Source: Desulfatibacillum alkenivorans DSM 16219 | Lineage (GTDB): Bacteria > Desulfobacterota > Desulfobacteria > Desulfobacterales > Desulfatibacillaceae | Assembly: GCF_900142135.1 (NCBI RefSeq) | Contig: NZ_FQZU01000012.1 | Span: forward strand, 62,001-126,000 | Reading direction: 5' to 3' | DNA: 64,000 nt | Shown here: positions 42,722 through 51,790 of the stretch, in pieces | Layout: each line of letters starts with the position of its first letter | How positions within the stretch are numbered: position 1 is the stretch's first letter | Program-made: the position numbers and the translations under genes | The notes under the pieces: generated by a model | What the model was told of the DNA's origin: nothing | The model's input: the letters and a program-made list of their open reading frames with translations, nothing else | Databases searched by the model: none

Positions 42722-44041
42722 CTACTCGTCCGCCTTGAGGCTTTTCATGGCCATGCCGGTGATGACCTTGGGATAAAAATAGGTGGATTTCCGGGGCATG
42801 GTCAGGCCGGCCTTGGCCACGTTCCTCACATGCTGGATTTTGGTGGCGTTCAGGATGAATCCGGCGGCCGCCTCGCCCCTTGCGACCTTGTCCAGCACCT
42901 CCCGGTGCCTGGTGTCGTAGCTGATAAAATCGTGGTCGTCCATGTCCGCTTCGGTAAGCCCCAGGAGCTTGAGGAAGATCAAGTCCCGCAGGACGGTCAC
43001 GTCCAGGTCCCTCAGTTCCGGGGCGATCTCGCCTTCGAACACCTTATCCATGGCGCCGGGCTTGATGACCATGAGCCTCAGGGGCTCGCCGGTCAGGGCG
43101 ACGCCGATGGCCGTTCTTTCGGTCTGGTTTTCCAGGGCCGCCAGAAAATCCTCCCGGCCGGCTTCCGCGTCGAATTCCGTGATGTCGAAATACTCCGGGG
43201 CTTTTTCCAGGAAAGCCGCCTTGGCCGCATCGCTCAGCTTGGCCAGCATACGGTGCGCGGCCAGGATGATCATGCCGGGGTCGGCCATGGAGGCAAGGTA
43301 CATCATGACGTATCGGGCCGGGTGATCCTCGGGCAAGCCGGGATTCTCCGACTCCAAAAATTCCATGAAGGCCAGGCTGGTTTCGTAGCGATGATGGCCG
43401 TCCGCGATGTAGACCGACTCCTCGCCCGCCTTTTTGCCCAAAAACTCCTGGGTTTCGGGATCCGTGATGCGCCACATTCTTTGACGGTGGCCCGCGTAGT
43501 CGATTACGTCCACGTCCGGGGCCTGCTCCAGCACGACCTGGTGCATTTTTTCAAAAGCTCCGCCGTCCGTATCGGGAAACAGGGAGAATATGGACGAAAA
43601 ATTGGCGTGCACCTTTTTAAACAAAGCCAGGCGCTCGGATTTCACCCCGGAATAGGTCTGCTCATGAGGCAGGACCTTGCCTTCGGAAAAGGGCGTCAGC
43701 CGGACCGCCGCCACCAGGCCCAGGCGTTCGTGGGTTTTGCCCAGGGCTTCAAATTCCGTGGCGATGAGGTAAAAGCACAACTCCTTGTCCTTGGCCAGCA
43801 CGCCCTGCTCCTGCCATTCCTTGTAATAGGCGGCGGATCGCGTGTGGGGATTGTTTTCCTCATTGTCTTCGGGGGTTTTTTTGCCAAGGATAAGGCGGAT
43901 GACGCAATTGGGGTGCGCCTGGTAAAAGGCCTCCTGCTCCTCGGGGCTGATGACGTCATACGGAGGCGTCAGGACCTTGGACATGTCCTTGACTTTTTCC
44001 GGGGCGAACAGGATACCCTTAAAAGGGGCTATGAATGCCAT
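42722..44041 (-). CDS. DUF1015 family protein
   Basis: The start is at the ATG at 44041 (MAFIAPFKGILFAPEKV, the family's usual beginning); the longer frame to 44161 has no matching sequence. The 439-residue protein has the DUF1015 landmarks TPPYDVISPEE, LPHEQTYSGVKSERL, VYIADGHHRYETSLAF, FLKLLGL and PRKSTYFYPKV. The HHRYE-type motif looks metal- or phosphate-binding. Members are widespread in sulfate reducers and clostridia; some workers link them to D-2-hydroxyglutarate or serine-type metabolism, but no firm function is known to me. It has its own terminator and diverges from the ABC-F gene. Confidence 0.9.
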   Translation of the reverse strand: MAFIAPFKGILFAPEKVKDMSKVLTPPYDVISPEEQEAFYQAHPNCVIRLILGKKTPEDNEENNPHTRSAAYYKEWQEQGVLAKDKELCFYLIATEFEALGKTHERLGLVAAVRLTPFSEGKVLPHEQTYSGVKSERLALFKKVHANFSSIFSLFPDTDGGAFEKMHQVVLEQAPDVDVIDYAGHRQRMWRITDPETQEFLGKKAGEESVYIADGHHRYETSLAFMEFLESENPGLPEDHPARYVMMYLASMADPGMIILAAHRMLAKLSDAAKAAFLEKAPEYFDITEFDAEAGREDFLAALENQTERTAIGVALTGEPLRLMVIKPGAMDKVFEGEIAPELRDLDVTVLRDLIFLKLLGLTEADMDDHDFISYDTRHREVLDKVARGEAAAGFILNATKIQHVRNVAKAGLTMPRKSTYFYPKVITGMAMKSLKADE

Positions 44042-44211
44042 GATAGCTGTATTTCCTTTGTTTTCCTGATTGCTTGCGGGCGCCCCCGCAAAAAGGTTAT
44101 GCTTTGCAGCCCCCAAACGGCCGCTTTTTAAGATAGTGCAAGAATCACGCCCCTGATACACAATAAAGCCCGGACAAGCAAGTTATTTTAAGGTTTTTAC
44201 AGGCCAAAGGT

Positions 44212-44240
44212 TTGACAAGAGGCTGTGTTTGCCGTAGATT
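44212..44240 (+). promoter_or_regulatory. Sigma70-type promoter of the ABC-F gene
   Basis: TTGACA (44212-44217), 17 bp, TAGATT (44235-44240) match 6 of 6 and 4 of 6 consensus positions. The implied leader of about 85 nt is GC-rich and precedes a start with no clear Shine-Dalgarno site. Confidence 0.6.
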
Positions 44241-44331
44241 TTCGAGCCGCGCAGGATACGCCCTTTCCGGGCCGGACGAGTGCGCTCTTCGCGGGCGCCA
44301 TTAAACATTTTACCTTGGATATTAGTTTATT

Positions 44332-46332
44332 ATGAGCCTTTTGGTCGTCAACAATCTGTCCCTCTCCTTCGGAGGGCGCACCATATTCGAAAACCTCACC
44401 TTTCAAGTGTCGGAAAAAGACCGCATCGGCCTGATAGGCCGGAACGGCACCGGAAAAACCAGCCTCATGCGGATCATGGTGGACGAGGCGGCGGCCACCG
44501 CCGGCGAGGTGCGGGTGACCAAGGGCATGCGGTTGGGCTACCTGGCCCAGGACATTTCCGATCCTTCGGATGAAACCGTGCTCCAGTCCGTTTTGGAGGC
44601 CGTCCCGGGACGGGTGGAGCTGGACCAGCGCATGGAGCGCCTGGAAGAGGCCTTGTCTCAGGCCGAAGACCAGGAGGAGCAGGCGGAAATCGGCCATAAG
44701 ATCGCCAAACTGGCCGAAACCCTGACGGATTTTGAAACCCAATACGCCAAGCACGTGGCGGAGCAGATTCTCACCGGCCTGGGGTTTCTCATGGAGGATA
44801 TGGACCGCCCCCTGGCCGAACTGTCCGGCGGCTGGCGCATGCGCGCCGCCCTGGCCGGCCTGTTGTTCCAAAAGCCCGACATCCTGCTTATGGACGAACC
44901 CACCAACCATCTGGACATGGACTCGGTCCGGTGGCTGGGCCAGTTTTTGGAGCGCTACGAAGGCGCCCTGATCCTGGTTTGCCATGACCGGGACTTTTTG
45001 AATTCCCAGATCAACCGGGTCATCAGCTTTGAGATGGAGGGGGTGCGCCAGTACCGGGGGAATTACGAGTCCTACCTCTCCCAACGGGCCGAAGAGGAGC
45101 ATGTCCTGGAGCGTCAGGCCAAAAAACAGGAACAGCGGGTCAAGGACGCCATGAAGTTTGTGGAGAAGTTCCGGTACAAGGCCACCAAAGCAAGGCAGGC
45201 CCAAAGCAAGCTCAAGCTGGTGGAGAAGATGGAGATGATCAAGACCCACGCACCCCAGAAAAGCATGAGCTTCTCCTTTCCCGAAGTCCCCCGAAGCAGC
45301 CAGAACGTTGTCACGGCCAAAGAACTGACCAAGGCCTTTGGAGATCATGTACTGTACAAAGGCGTGCGCCTGAACGCCCAGCGCGGAGACCGCATCGCCA
45401 TCATCGGCCGCAACGGCGCTGGCAAGACCACCCTGCTCAAGATTTTCGCCGGAGAAATGAAGGCCGGAGAGGGCAAGGTGGATCTGGGCCATGGGGTTTC
45501 GCTGTCCTATTACGCCCAGCATCAGGCCGAACAGCTGGAAGCCTCCCGCAGCATTGTGGAGGAGGTTTTCACCGCCGTGCCCAAGGCCACCCAGACCTTT
45601 GTCCGCGGCGTGTGCGGGGCTTTTCTTTTTTCCGGCGACGAGGTGGACAAGCAGGTCGGCGTGCTTTCCGGCGGCGAGAAAGCCAGGGTGGCTCTGGCCA
45701 AACTCCTGGTCAACCCGGGCAACTGCCTGCTCATGGACGAGCCCACCAACCACCTGGACATCGTGGCCGCCGAAATGCTCACCGACGCTCTGAAAGATTA
45801 CAACGGCACCCTGATCTTCGTCTCCCACAACCAGTCCTTTGTAAAAAGGCTGGCCACCAAAATCTGGGACATCAAAAACCAGACCATCGAGGAATACCCC
45901 GGAACCCTTACGGAATACTTTGACCACCTGGACCGGTTGGAAGAAGAAGAGGAGGCTCAGGCCCGTCAGGAAGCCAAGCCCGCCCAGGCCGATGACGCGC
46001 CTGATCCCGCCGGCGGAACCCGGGCCGAGAAAAAGGCCCGCAAGCAGGCTGAGGCCAGAATTCGCCAGTTAAGGTGGGAGAAGATCGGACCCATCCAAAA
46101 AAGAGTCCAGGAAGCGGAAAAGAAAATTTCCAAATTGGAAGCCAGGGAAGCGGAAATCTCCGAGCTCCTGGCCGACCCGGACGTGTTTTCCGACTCCGAA
46201 AAAAGCCAGCCTCTTTTGGAGGAATACCAAAAGGTTAAAGACGGACTGGATACTCTCATGAACGCCTGGGAGGCCGACCAGGAAGCCATTGAGGAACTGG
46301 AAGCCCAGTTGCAGGCGGAACTGGACGCCTGA
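44332..46332 (+). CDS. ABC-F family ATPase (Uup/EttA type)
   Basis: This 666-residue protein has two ABC domains without membrane segments. Domain 1 has Walker A GRNGTGKTSL, signature LSGGW and Walker B LLMDEPTNHLD; domain 2 has GRNGAGKTTL, LSGGEKARVAL and LLMDEPTNHLD. The linker between them is the charged helical PtIM-type region (EEHVLERQAKKQEQRVKDA). The C-terminus (540-666) is an acidic coiled coil like that of Uup (LEEEEEAQARQEAK ... ISKLEAREAEISELL). ABC-F proteins act on the ribosomal E site; Uup is linked to transposon excision and translation. There is no clear ribosome binding site before the ATG. Confidence 0.93.
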   Translation: MSLLVVNNLSLSFGGRTIFENLTFQVSEKDRIGLIGRNGTGKTSLMRIMVDEAAATAGEVRVTKGMRLGYLAQDISDPSDETVLQSVLEAVPGRVELDQRMERLEEALSQAEDQEEQAEIGHKIAKLAETLTDFETQYAKHVAEQILTGLGFLMEDMDRPLAELSGGWRMRAALAGLLFQKPDILLMDEPTNHLDMDSVRWLGQFLERYEGALILVCHDRDFLNSQINRVISFEMEGVRQYRGNYESYLSQRAEEEHVLERQAKKQEQRVKDAMKFVEKFRYKATKARQAQSKLKLVEKMEMIKTHAPQKSMSFSFPEVPRSSQNVVTAKELTKAFGDHVLYKGVRLNAQRGDRIAIIGRNGAGKTTLLKIFAGEMKAGEGKVDLGHGVSLSYYAQHQAEQLEASRSIVEEVFTAVPKATQTFVRGVCGAFLFSGDEVDKQVGVLSGGEKARVALAKLLVNPGNCLLMDEPTNHLDIVAAEMLTDALKDYNGTLIFVSHNQSFVKRLATKIWDIKNQTIEEYPGTLTEYFDHLDRLEEEEEAQARQEAKPAQADDAPDPAGGTRAEKKARKQAEARIRQLRWEKIGPIQKRVQEAEKKISKLEAREAEISELLADPDVFSDSEKSQPLLEEYQKVKDGLDTLMNAWEADQEAIEELEAQLQAELDA

Positions 46333-46484
46333 TTCCACGTTACAAACTTTTAATCCACACCCTGCAACTATTCCATGAAGACTCTGGGTTCCCGTTTCCG
46401 GGACGGCGTCACGATGATTGCAAAAAACGCTATCATCCCGCCGCCGCCCTCCACGGGGATGACGGAGAGCATCGGCCGTCGTTG
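46333..46484. other. Intergenic DNA before repeat copy B
   Basis: This part of the 469-bp gap holds the second copy of the short repeat (46348-46375) and a stretch containing GTTTCCGGGACGG and ATCATCCCGCC palindromic fragments. No gene or clear terminator is seen. Confidence 0.4.
46348..46375 (+). repeat. Short dispersed repeat, copy 2
   Basis: Matches 2169-2196 at 25 of 28 positions (core TCCACACCCTGCA). It lies 16 bp after the ABC-F stop codon. Confidence 0.5.
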
Positions 46485-46690
46485 TGGGTGGCCCAGGCAA
46501 GGCTTTTTTTGCCTGGGTTCGAAAGAACAAAAGGCGCGGCCGGGAAAGAATGCAGAAATTGGATATGGTTGGCGGGTGCACGAACCTGCTTGAATTCGTG
46601 TTTTTGTTTGGTTTTGGAACGGGCTTTCGTGCGCAGGATATTGATGGTTTCTATCACTCTATAGGCCGCCCCTACTGCGCTGGGGCGCCC
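46485..46690 (+). repeat. Composite dispersed repeat, copy B
   Basis: Starts with GGGTGGCCCAGGCAAGG and a CCCAGGCAA/TTGCCTGGG hairpin (46492-46517), then AAAGGCGCGGCCGGGAAAG, a GGCGGG stretch, TTTGGTTTTGGA and ends near CCTACTGCGCTGGGGCGCC. It is the fullest plus-strand copy. The hairpin with its T7 loop may terminate the ABC-F transcript. Confidence 0.65.
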
Positions 46691-46801
46691 CACACGGCGC
46701 ATTATTAAATCTCATACATAGGGCATGGTACTTGCATACCTTTTAGGCCGACGGATTGCTGTTTCAATTTTTCCCGTATTTTTTAGCCCAAAGGCGCTGC
46801 A

Positions 46802-47953
46802 ATGATTGATATCAATACCATGAAGGTCCTGATTGCCGACGACATGCCCGGCATGTGCAAGTCTATTCGGGGAATCATGAAACTCCTGGGATACGGGCGC
46901 GACTTCGTGTTCGCCAATAACGGCGCCCAGGCATGGAGGAAGCTGGAAACCGAAGAAGTGGACCTGGCCATCATCGACTGGAACATGCCTGTCATGAAGG
47001 GCGTGGACGTGCTCCGGAACATCCGGGACGATAACGGCATGTGGGATATGCCCGTGGTCATGGTGACGGCCGAGGCTGACCCGGAAATCGTGGCCGAAGT
47101 GGCGGAAACGGACATTGACGCCTATCTTCTTAAGCCTCTCACGGTCAAGTCTTTAGGGGACCGGGTGGCCCGGGTCATCCACCATCACAACAACCCCACG
47201 CCGACGGTCCAGTTGTTGCGCCACGCCAGGAATTTCTATAACCAGGGACAATTGCCGGAAGCCATCGCAGCCGCGAGAAAAGCCGTGGAAATAGACCCGG
47301 GGGGCGCCAAGCCCATCCGGCAGTTGGGTTTTTACTACCTGAAAAACAATAGCCTGGACGAGGCGGAAAAATGCTTTTTGGCCGCCATAAAACTCAACAA
47401 GCTGGATGTGTTTTCGTTCAATCAATTGGGCGAGCTTTACATGCAGCGTCAGGATTTTGAAAACGCAGCCAAGTTCCTGGACGAAGCCATGAAAATCAGC
47501 CCCAGGCAGCTGGACCGGGGGATTCGCCTGGGAACTGTATTGCTTCAAACCGGCATGCGTGACAAGGCCCGCCAAACCTTTGACAAAACCATCAGCGTTT
47601 CCCGGGAGCAAAACGAAACCCGGGAGGCAATCGTCGACATCTGCGAAAAAGAAGGGGACATCCGCTACGCTGCAAACCTTTTGATGGAAATCCTCCAAAA
47701 CACTCCGGGCAGGCCGGACCTTCTGGTCAGGCTGGGCCTGTTTCTGGAGGAGCTGGGGGACAACCAGGAGGCCGTCAAACGCCTGACTCTCGCCTCGGAC
47801 CTGGACGCCAAGGATCCGCGGATCAAAATGCATCTGGCGCGCAACTACCTGGCCATGAAACGCCCCATGTGGGCCGAAAAATATTTGAATCAGGTTCTTA
47901 AAGCCGACCCGGAAAATGAAGAAGCCCGGGAAATGTTACAGCAATGCTTGTGA
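46802..47953 (+). CDS. Receiver-TPR response regulator
   Basis: This 383-residue protein has an N-terminal receiver (residues 8-128): IADDMPG, phosphoacceptor Asp59 in AIIDWNMPVM, VTA and LLKPL. The C-terminal part has about six TPRs (LAAIKLNKLDVFSFNQLGEL, NAAKFLDEAMKISPRQ and so on). The output is therefore protein-protein contact, not DNA binding. The ATG may be at 46802 or six codons on (MKVLIADDM). The next gene, 12 bp away, is a GAF histidine kinase that is its likely partner. Confidence 0.9.
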   Translation: MIDINTMKVLIADDMPGMCKSIRGIMKLLGYGRDFVFANNGAQAWRKLETEEVDLAIIDWNMPVMKGVDVLRNIRDDNGMWDMPVVMVTAEADPEIVAEVAETDIDAYLLKPLTVKSLGDRVARVIHHHNNPTPTVQLLRHARNFYNQGQLPEAIAAARKAVEIDPGGAKPIRQLGFYYLKNNSLDEAEKCFLAAIKLNKLDVFSFNQLGELYMQRQDFENAAKFLDEAMKISPRQLDRGIRLGTVLLQTGMRDKARQTFDKTISVSREQNETREAIVDICEKEGDIRYAANLLMEILQNTPGRPDLLVRLGLFLEELGDNQEAVKRLTLASDLDAKDPRIKMHLARNYLAMKRPMWAEKYLNQVLKADPENEEAREMLQQCL

Positions 47954-47965
47954 TGAGAGGTTTTA

Positions 47966-49246
47966 ATGGATAACGCTGCTGACGTGCTTCAAACCTTCCA
48001 CCGCGTCGTGAAAATTTCCAACGACGCAAAAATCGGGTTTGAGGATAAACTTCAAAAAATTCTTGAAGAAATCATGCAATGCTCGGGCATGGCCAAGGGC
48101 TCCATCATGCTCATGAAAGGGAGGAAATCCCTGCAGGTGGCCGCCTCGTCCCGGCCCGAACTGATCGGCGTCTCCCAAAGCCTGGACGACGAAAACAGCC
48201 CGTCCGCCTGGGTGGCCGTGAATAAAAAGCCCCTTTATGTGGATTGCGCGCTGGACTGCCAGTTTCCCCAAAAATTTGACCATTACAAAAAGAACGCTTA
48301 TTTTTCCGTGCCGCTCATGGCCGGGAAAAAGGTCATGGGCGTGCTTAACCTCACCGATAAGGTCGTGCTGGATCTCCTGTCCCCCAAAGAGCAGGAGTTC
48401 GTGCTGAACATCGCCGGGCACTTTATTATGGCCATCGAAAATCAGCGCCTGACCCAATCCCTTAAGAAAAGCAAGGAAAAGCTCCGTAAAAAAAATCAGG
48501 AGCTGCGCAAGGTGGAAAAAGCCAAGGATCAGCTTTTCAACATGCTGGTGCACGACCTTAAAGGCCCTATTTCCGAAATGGTGGCCAACCTGGATCTCCT
48601 CACCTATACTGTCAAAGGCGAAAACCTGGAGTTCATCCAGTCCTCCCGCACCGCCTGCGACAGCCTCTATCGCATGGTGTCGGACATGCTGGAAATCACC
48701 AAAATGGAGGAGGGCCGCCTAAAGCTCTACCTCACTCCGGTCAATCCCCTGGAAATCATCGACGACGCCTTGGCCAGCCTTTCAGGCATGGCCATGATCA
48801 AGGAAATCCGGTTCGCCAAGGAAATCCCCCATGACGGGGAAAACTGCCTGTTCGAGGCCGATAAAATCCTTCTTTCCCGGGTGCTCCAAAACCTGTTGGT
48901 CAACGCCATATCCTATACAGACGCGGGCGGAGGCATTATCCTGGGATACAGCACGCCCCAACCCAACCAGATTGTCTTTTTTGTGGAGGACAGCGGCCCG
49001 GGAATCCCCGAAGGCTTTGAACAGAAAATATTTGACAAATTCGTCCGCGTGAACGAGGCTGACCAGAACAGGGCTTATTCGACCGGCCTGGGCCTGGCCT
49101 TTTGCCAAATGGCCGTCCTGGCCCACAACGGGACTATTCGCGCGGAAAACGCCACACCTGCGGGCGCCCGCTTTTCTTTTACTTTGCCTATGGATAATGG
49201 CGGTGGAACAAAAAAATCTCACGGAACTGAAGAATTTTGCTTGTGA
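47966..49246 (+). CDS. GAF-domain histidine kinase
   Basis: This 426-residue cytoplasmic kinase has a GAF domain (about residues 15-165: GSIMLMKGRKSLQVAAS, AYFSVPLMAGKKVMGVLNL), a coiled linker (SKEKLRKKNQELRKVEKAKDQ), a HisKA with FNMLVHDLKGPISEM and an ATPase domain (NLLVNAISYTDAGG, DSGPGIPEG, STGLGLAFCQ). It pairs with the receiver-TPR gene upstream. Its last 50 bp overlap the DUF2284 gene in another frame, so the final residues (GGGTKKSHGTEEFCL) are probably under little constraint. Confidence 0.92.
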   Translation: MDNAADVLQTFHRVVKISNDAKIGFEDKLQKILEEIMQCSGMAKGSIMLMKGRKSLQVAASSRPELIGVSQSLDDENSPSAWVAVNKKPLYVDCALDCQFPQKFDHYKKNAYFSVPLMAGKKVMGVLNLTDKVVLDLLSPKEQEFVLNIAGHFIMAIENQRLTQSLKKSKEKLRKKNQELRKVEKAKDQLFNMLVHDLKGPISEMVANLDLLTYTVKGENLEFIQSSRTACDSLYRMVSDMLEITKMEEGRLKLYLTPVNPLEIIDDALASLSGMAMIKEIRFAKEIPHDGENCLFEADKILLSRVLQNLLVNAISYTDAGGGIILGYSTPQPNQIVFFVEDSGPGIPEGFEQKIFDKFVRVNEADQNRAYSTGLGLAFCQMAVLAHNGTIRAENATPAGARFSFTLPMDNGGGTKKSHGTEEFCL

Positions 49247-49790
49247 GCTGGGCGCGGACTCGGCCGTACTCCTTGACGCACAAATCATCGAGGCTAAAGA
49301 GAATCTGGCCGCCCTTTGCCAAAAGCCCAGGTGCCCCAATTACGGCGTCGCCGCCAGCTGCCCCCCCCACGTGGGCGGGCCAAAATCCCTGAAAAAGCAA
49401 TTGCCTTCTTATACTAAGGCCCTGTTTTTTCGTCTAATGGCCAAAAAAACCGACGTCTATTCCGCCAAAATCCACGATATTCAAGGCCAGGTTCACACCA
49501 TCGCCGCCAGCCTGGAAAACAGGGCCCTGGAACTGGGCTTTGACAAAGCCCGCGCCTTTGCCGGAGGATCGTGCAAGAACATGTTCTGCGCCGATCAGCC
49601 CGATTGCAACGTCACGGCCCGCAACGGCGCCTGCCGGAATCCCGACTTGGCCCGGCCCTCCATGTCCGGCTACGGCATTGACGTCTCCGCCCTGGCCAAA
49701 GCCGCCGACTGGCCTCCCCTGGTGGTCAATAACAGGGCCGCCGGCAAAGAAGACTTCATCCCCCTGTACGGCTTGCTGATTGTAGGGTAA
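49197..49790 (+). CDS. DUF2284 metal-binding protein
   Basis: This 197-residue protein has the DUF2284 cysteine pattern: CQKPRCPNYGVAASCPPHVG (Cys41, Cys46, Cys55) and GGSCKNMFCADQPDCNVTARNGACRNP, suited to an Fe-S cluster or zinc. Members occur mainly in anaerobes and methanogens and are of unknown function. The start overlaps the kinase gene by 50 bp, unusually long, which implies translational coupling to it. It ends just before a repeat-rich gap. Confidence 0.85.
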   Translation: MAVEQKNLTELKNFACELGADSAVLLDAQIIEAKENLAALCQKPRCPNYGVAASCPPHVGGPKSLKKQLPSYTKALFFRLMAKKTDVYSAKIHDIQGQVHTIAASLENRALELGFDKARAFAGGSCKNMFCADQPDCNVTARNGACRNPDLARPSMSGYGIDVSALAKAADWPPLVVNNRAAGKEDFIPLYGLLIVG

Positions 49791-49825
49791 GTGAGACCAA
49801 TTTTAACCCCGGCGTACAATAATTT

Positions 49826-50030
49826 ATCCCGGCCAGCCGCGGCATGCAATGCCGGGGGCCGAAGGCCAATAAGGGCGGCCAGGAAAGAGCGTGGAGACTT
49901 GGAAGGACCTGCGCCCGGTATACCTTGCTCGAAGCAGCGCTTTTCCGTTAAATTTGATGGAATTCATTGATAAGTCTTCGGTTTCAGATTCTCCTGTATG
50001 CATTCCCACGTAAAACATGGGAACGAGCCG
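49826..50030 (-). repeat. Composite dispersed repeat, copy D (rearranged)
   Basis: Contains GCATGCAATGCCGGGGGCCGAAGG and GGCGGCCAGGAAAGAGCG, matching the outer part of copy A, and at 49995-50027 the GTATGCATTCCCACG ... GGGAACGAG palindrome that also ends copy C at 62576-62612. The small frame across it is not a gene. Confidence 0.55.
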
Positions 50031-50256
50031 TTGGTTAGACTCTCATATACATGAAACCTTTGGTTCATTGTAGTAACTTATTCCCAAAATGACGGTGTTG
50101 CTGATTCTGCTTATGCGCGAAGCGCCATTGTAAAAGGTTTGATCCAACTTTTTCAAAAGTTGGCCGCCGGAGGCACTTTTTTTTCGCAGTTCTTCAGTTA
50201 ATCAGTTCGCGCCTGAGGCGCTTAGTTTATTAGTTTTGCAGTTAATCTTTTGCTTT
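50031..50256. other. Intergenic DNA after the LysR gene
   Basis: Holds a hairpin CCAACTTTT-TC-AAAAGTTGG (50144-50163) followed by GCCGCCGGAGGC, and a GCGCCTGAGGCGC palindrome near 50210. Either could end LysR transcription on the minus strand. No gene. Confidence 0.4.
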
Positions 50257-51219
50257 TCAGGGCTGGGGCCAGAGCTTGAAAAAGTCCTTGTGCATTTCCA
50301 TGGCGGCCATGGATTTGTGGAAATGCCGCAGGAAGACCTTTTCTGTGAGACTGGGGACTTTGTTAGCCAGTTGCACCAGGGAGATCGTATTTGAGATGGG
50401 CGGTTTGTTGGTATGGACGGCCGTGATGTCCCCCCGGCTGATTTGCTCCCAGGCCAGGTGAGAAGCGATCACGCCCAGGCCCATATGCTCGTCGATGGCC
50501 GCGATGACGGCCTGAATGTTGTCCACGGTGAGGGATATGTTCAGGCGCGGCGCCTGGCGCTTGAAATGATGCTTGAACCATCCCCGCAGGATCAACTGGT
50601 CCGGCCGGAAAGCCAGATAATCCAGCGTCAGCAGATGCTTCAACGAATGATCCCCCCGAATGCGCTCCTCATAATATTGGGTGGAGCAGGCCAGGATCAC
50701 CTCCTCCTCGATCACCGGCTCCACCGCAAAATCCCGCAGGCCGGATAAATCCGCCTTTTCCGCAAAAAAGATGTCCGAAAAGGTAAAATCCAGATCCCCG
50801 GCCCGGACCATGTTCAACAGCTTTTCCTGGCCTCCAAGCTCCAGAACAAAGCTGACCTCCGGGTATTTCTCCCGGAAGGACGCAAAGACCCGGAGCATGT
50901 ATATTTTGCCGAACATCCGGGGCGAGCCCACGCGCAAAACCCCCCACGGCTGCTTCTTGGAGGCCGCAAAACTCCGCAGCTCGCGTTCCAACGCCTCCAC
51001 AAAGGGCTTGACCATGCTGAACAGGCTTTCCGCCGCGGGAGTGGGCACGATGCCCTTGTGCACCCGGGTGAAGAGCGGCGTTTCCAGCTCCTCCTCCAGC
51101 TTGGCGAGGCCCTGGCTGACTGCGGATTGGGTCACGTGCAGATCCCTGGCGGCCCCGGCCACGCTTCGGCGGGCGTATACGTGATAGAAGAGTTTGAGGC
51201 GATTGAAGTCCGGAAGCAT
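50257..51219 (-). CDS. LysR-family transcriptional regulator
   Basis: This 320-residue protein has the LysR winged HTH (FNRLKLFYHVYARRSVAGAARDLHVTQSAVSQGLAKLEEELETPLFTR-type region, residues 5-55), a linker helix, and a two-lobe effector domain (LRVGSPRMFGKIYMLRVFASF, DLDFTFSDIFF, IEEEVILACS). The effector is not predictable. It diverges from the small membrane protein gene, which it might control. The short gap (144 bp to the ATG at 51364) would have to hold both promoters. Confidence 0.92.
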   Translation of the reverse strand: MLPDFNRLKLFYHVYARRSVAGAARDLHVTQSAVSQGLAKLEEELETPLFTRVHKGIVPTPAAESLFSMVKPFVEALERELRSFAASKKQPWGVLRVGSPRMFGKIYMLRVFASFREKYPEVSFVLELGGQEKLLNMVRAGDLDFTFSDIFFAEKADLSGLRDFAVEPVIEEEVILACSTQYYEERIRGDHSLKHLLTLDYLAFRPDQLILRGWFKHHFKRQAPRLNISLTVDNIQAVIAAIDEHMGLGVIASHLAWEQISRGDITAVHTNKPPISNTISLVQLANKVPSLTEKVFLRHFHKSMAAMEMHKDFFKLWPQP

Positions 51220-51363
51220 TAGATCTATTTATCCAAAATGAAAATTAATTTAATTTTACTAATATATACCTCCGGGGTTATCATGGCAAGCACAAATGAG
51301 CTTTCAGGGATGTTCACGGAGCAGCGTGCAAATCATAAGGACCCGTATTTTCAGGAGGCGGAC

Positions 51364-51555
51364 ATGGCTATAGGGATTGATAACATTCTGTATTATATTT
51401 ACATTCTTTGCTCTCCCGAGGATTCCACCCGGAGAACCCCGCTGGGAACCGGGTACATGGACCGGACTGGCCTGGGCCGTTGCATGGGATGCATTAAAAC
51501 CCTCTTTTGGGTAGGCGCGGCGGTGGGGCTTGCCATGATGATCGGCAAGTTATAG
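51364..51555 (+). CDS. Small membrane protein
   Basis: The start is set at the ATG at 51364, which has an excellent AGGAGG 5 nt upstream; the frame is open to 51238, but no such site precedes earlier start codons. The 63-residue product has a hydrophobic N-terminal stretch (IDNILYYIYILC), a polar middle with CMGC (GLGRCMGCIKTLFW) and a C-terminal helix (VGAAVGLAMMIGKL). It is not a family that I recognise. It diverges from the LysR gene. The CxxC pair could be redox-active or bind metal. Confidence 0.5.
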   Translation: MAIGIDNILYYIYILCSPEDSTRRTPLGTGYMDRTGLGRCMGCIKTLFWVGAAVGLAMMIGKL

Positions 51556-51790
51556 GGGCTCTTTCTTCCTCCCGCAAAATGCTCCGTTTTGTTTTTCAAG
51601 GGCCTGCGGCGCATTGGGCTTCCTAGTTCGTGGGAAAAGCCGGCGTTGGCGGGCCTTTTCCGTTCAGCCCCCTGGTTTCTTCCTTTTTTGTTTTCCTCCT
51701 TCCTGCATTTTTGGTATCCTTTCATGATGGTTTTGCTAAGGGGCCGGCGCCCTTTATGCTTCAAAACAGCAACAAACCCAGGAGTCCAAG

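Noticed and set aside
42010-42738. Several ORFs over the eIF1-like gene and repeats
   Set aside because: They are antisense to the eIF1 gene or made of repeat sequence, with no homology or start signals.
46515-46545. tRNA T-loop-like GGTTCGAAAG sequence
   Set aside because: No acceptor or anticodon stem surrounds it; it is part of the composite repeat.
46482-46708. 60-74-codon ORFs over composite repeat copy B
   Set aside because: Similar peptides appear in copies A and C only because the DNA is repeated; frames differ between copies, so no protein is conserved.
49824-50018. 64-codon minus-strand ORF
   Set aside because: It is contained in composite repeat copy D and has no start signal.
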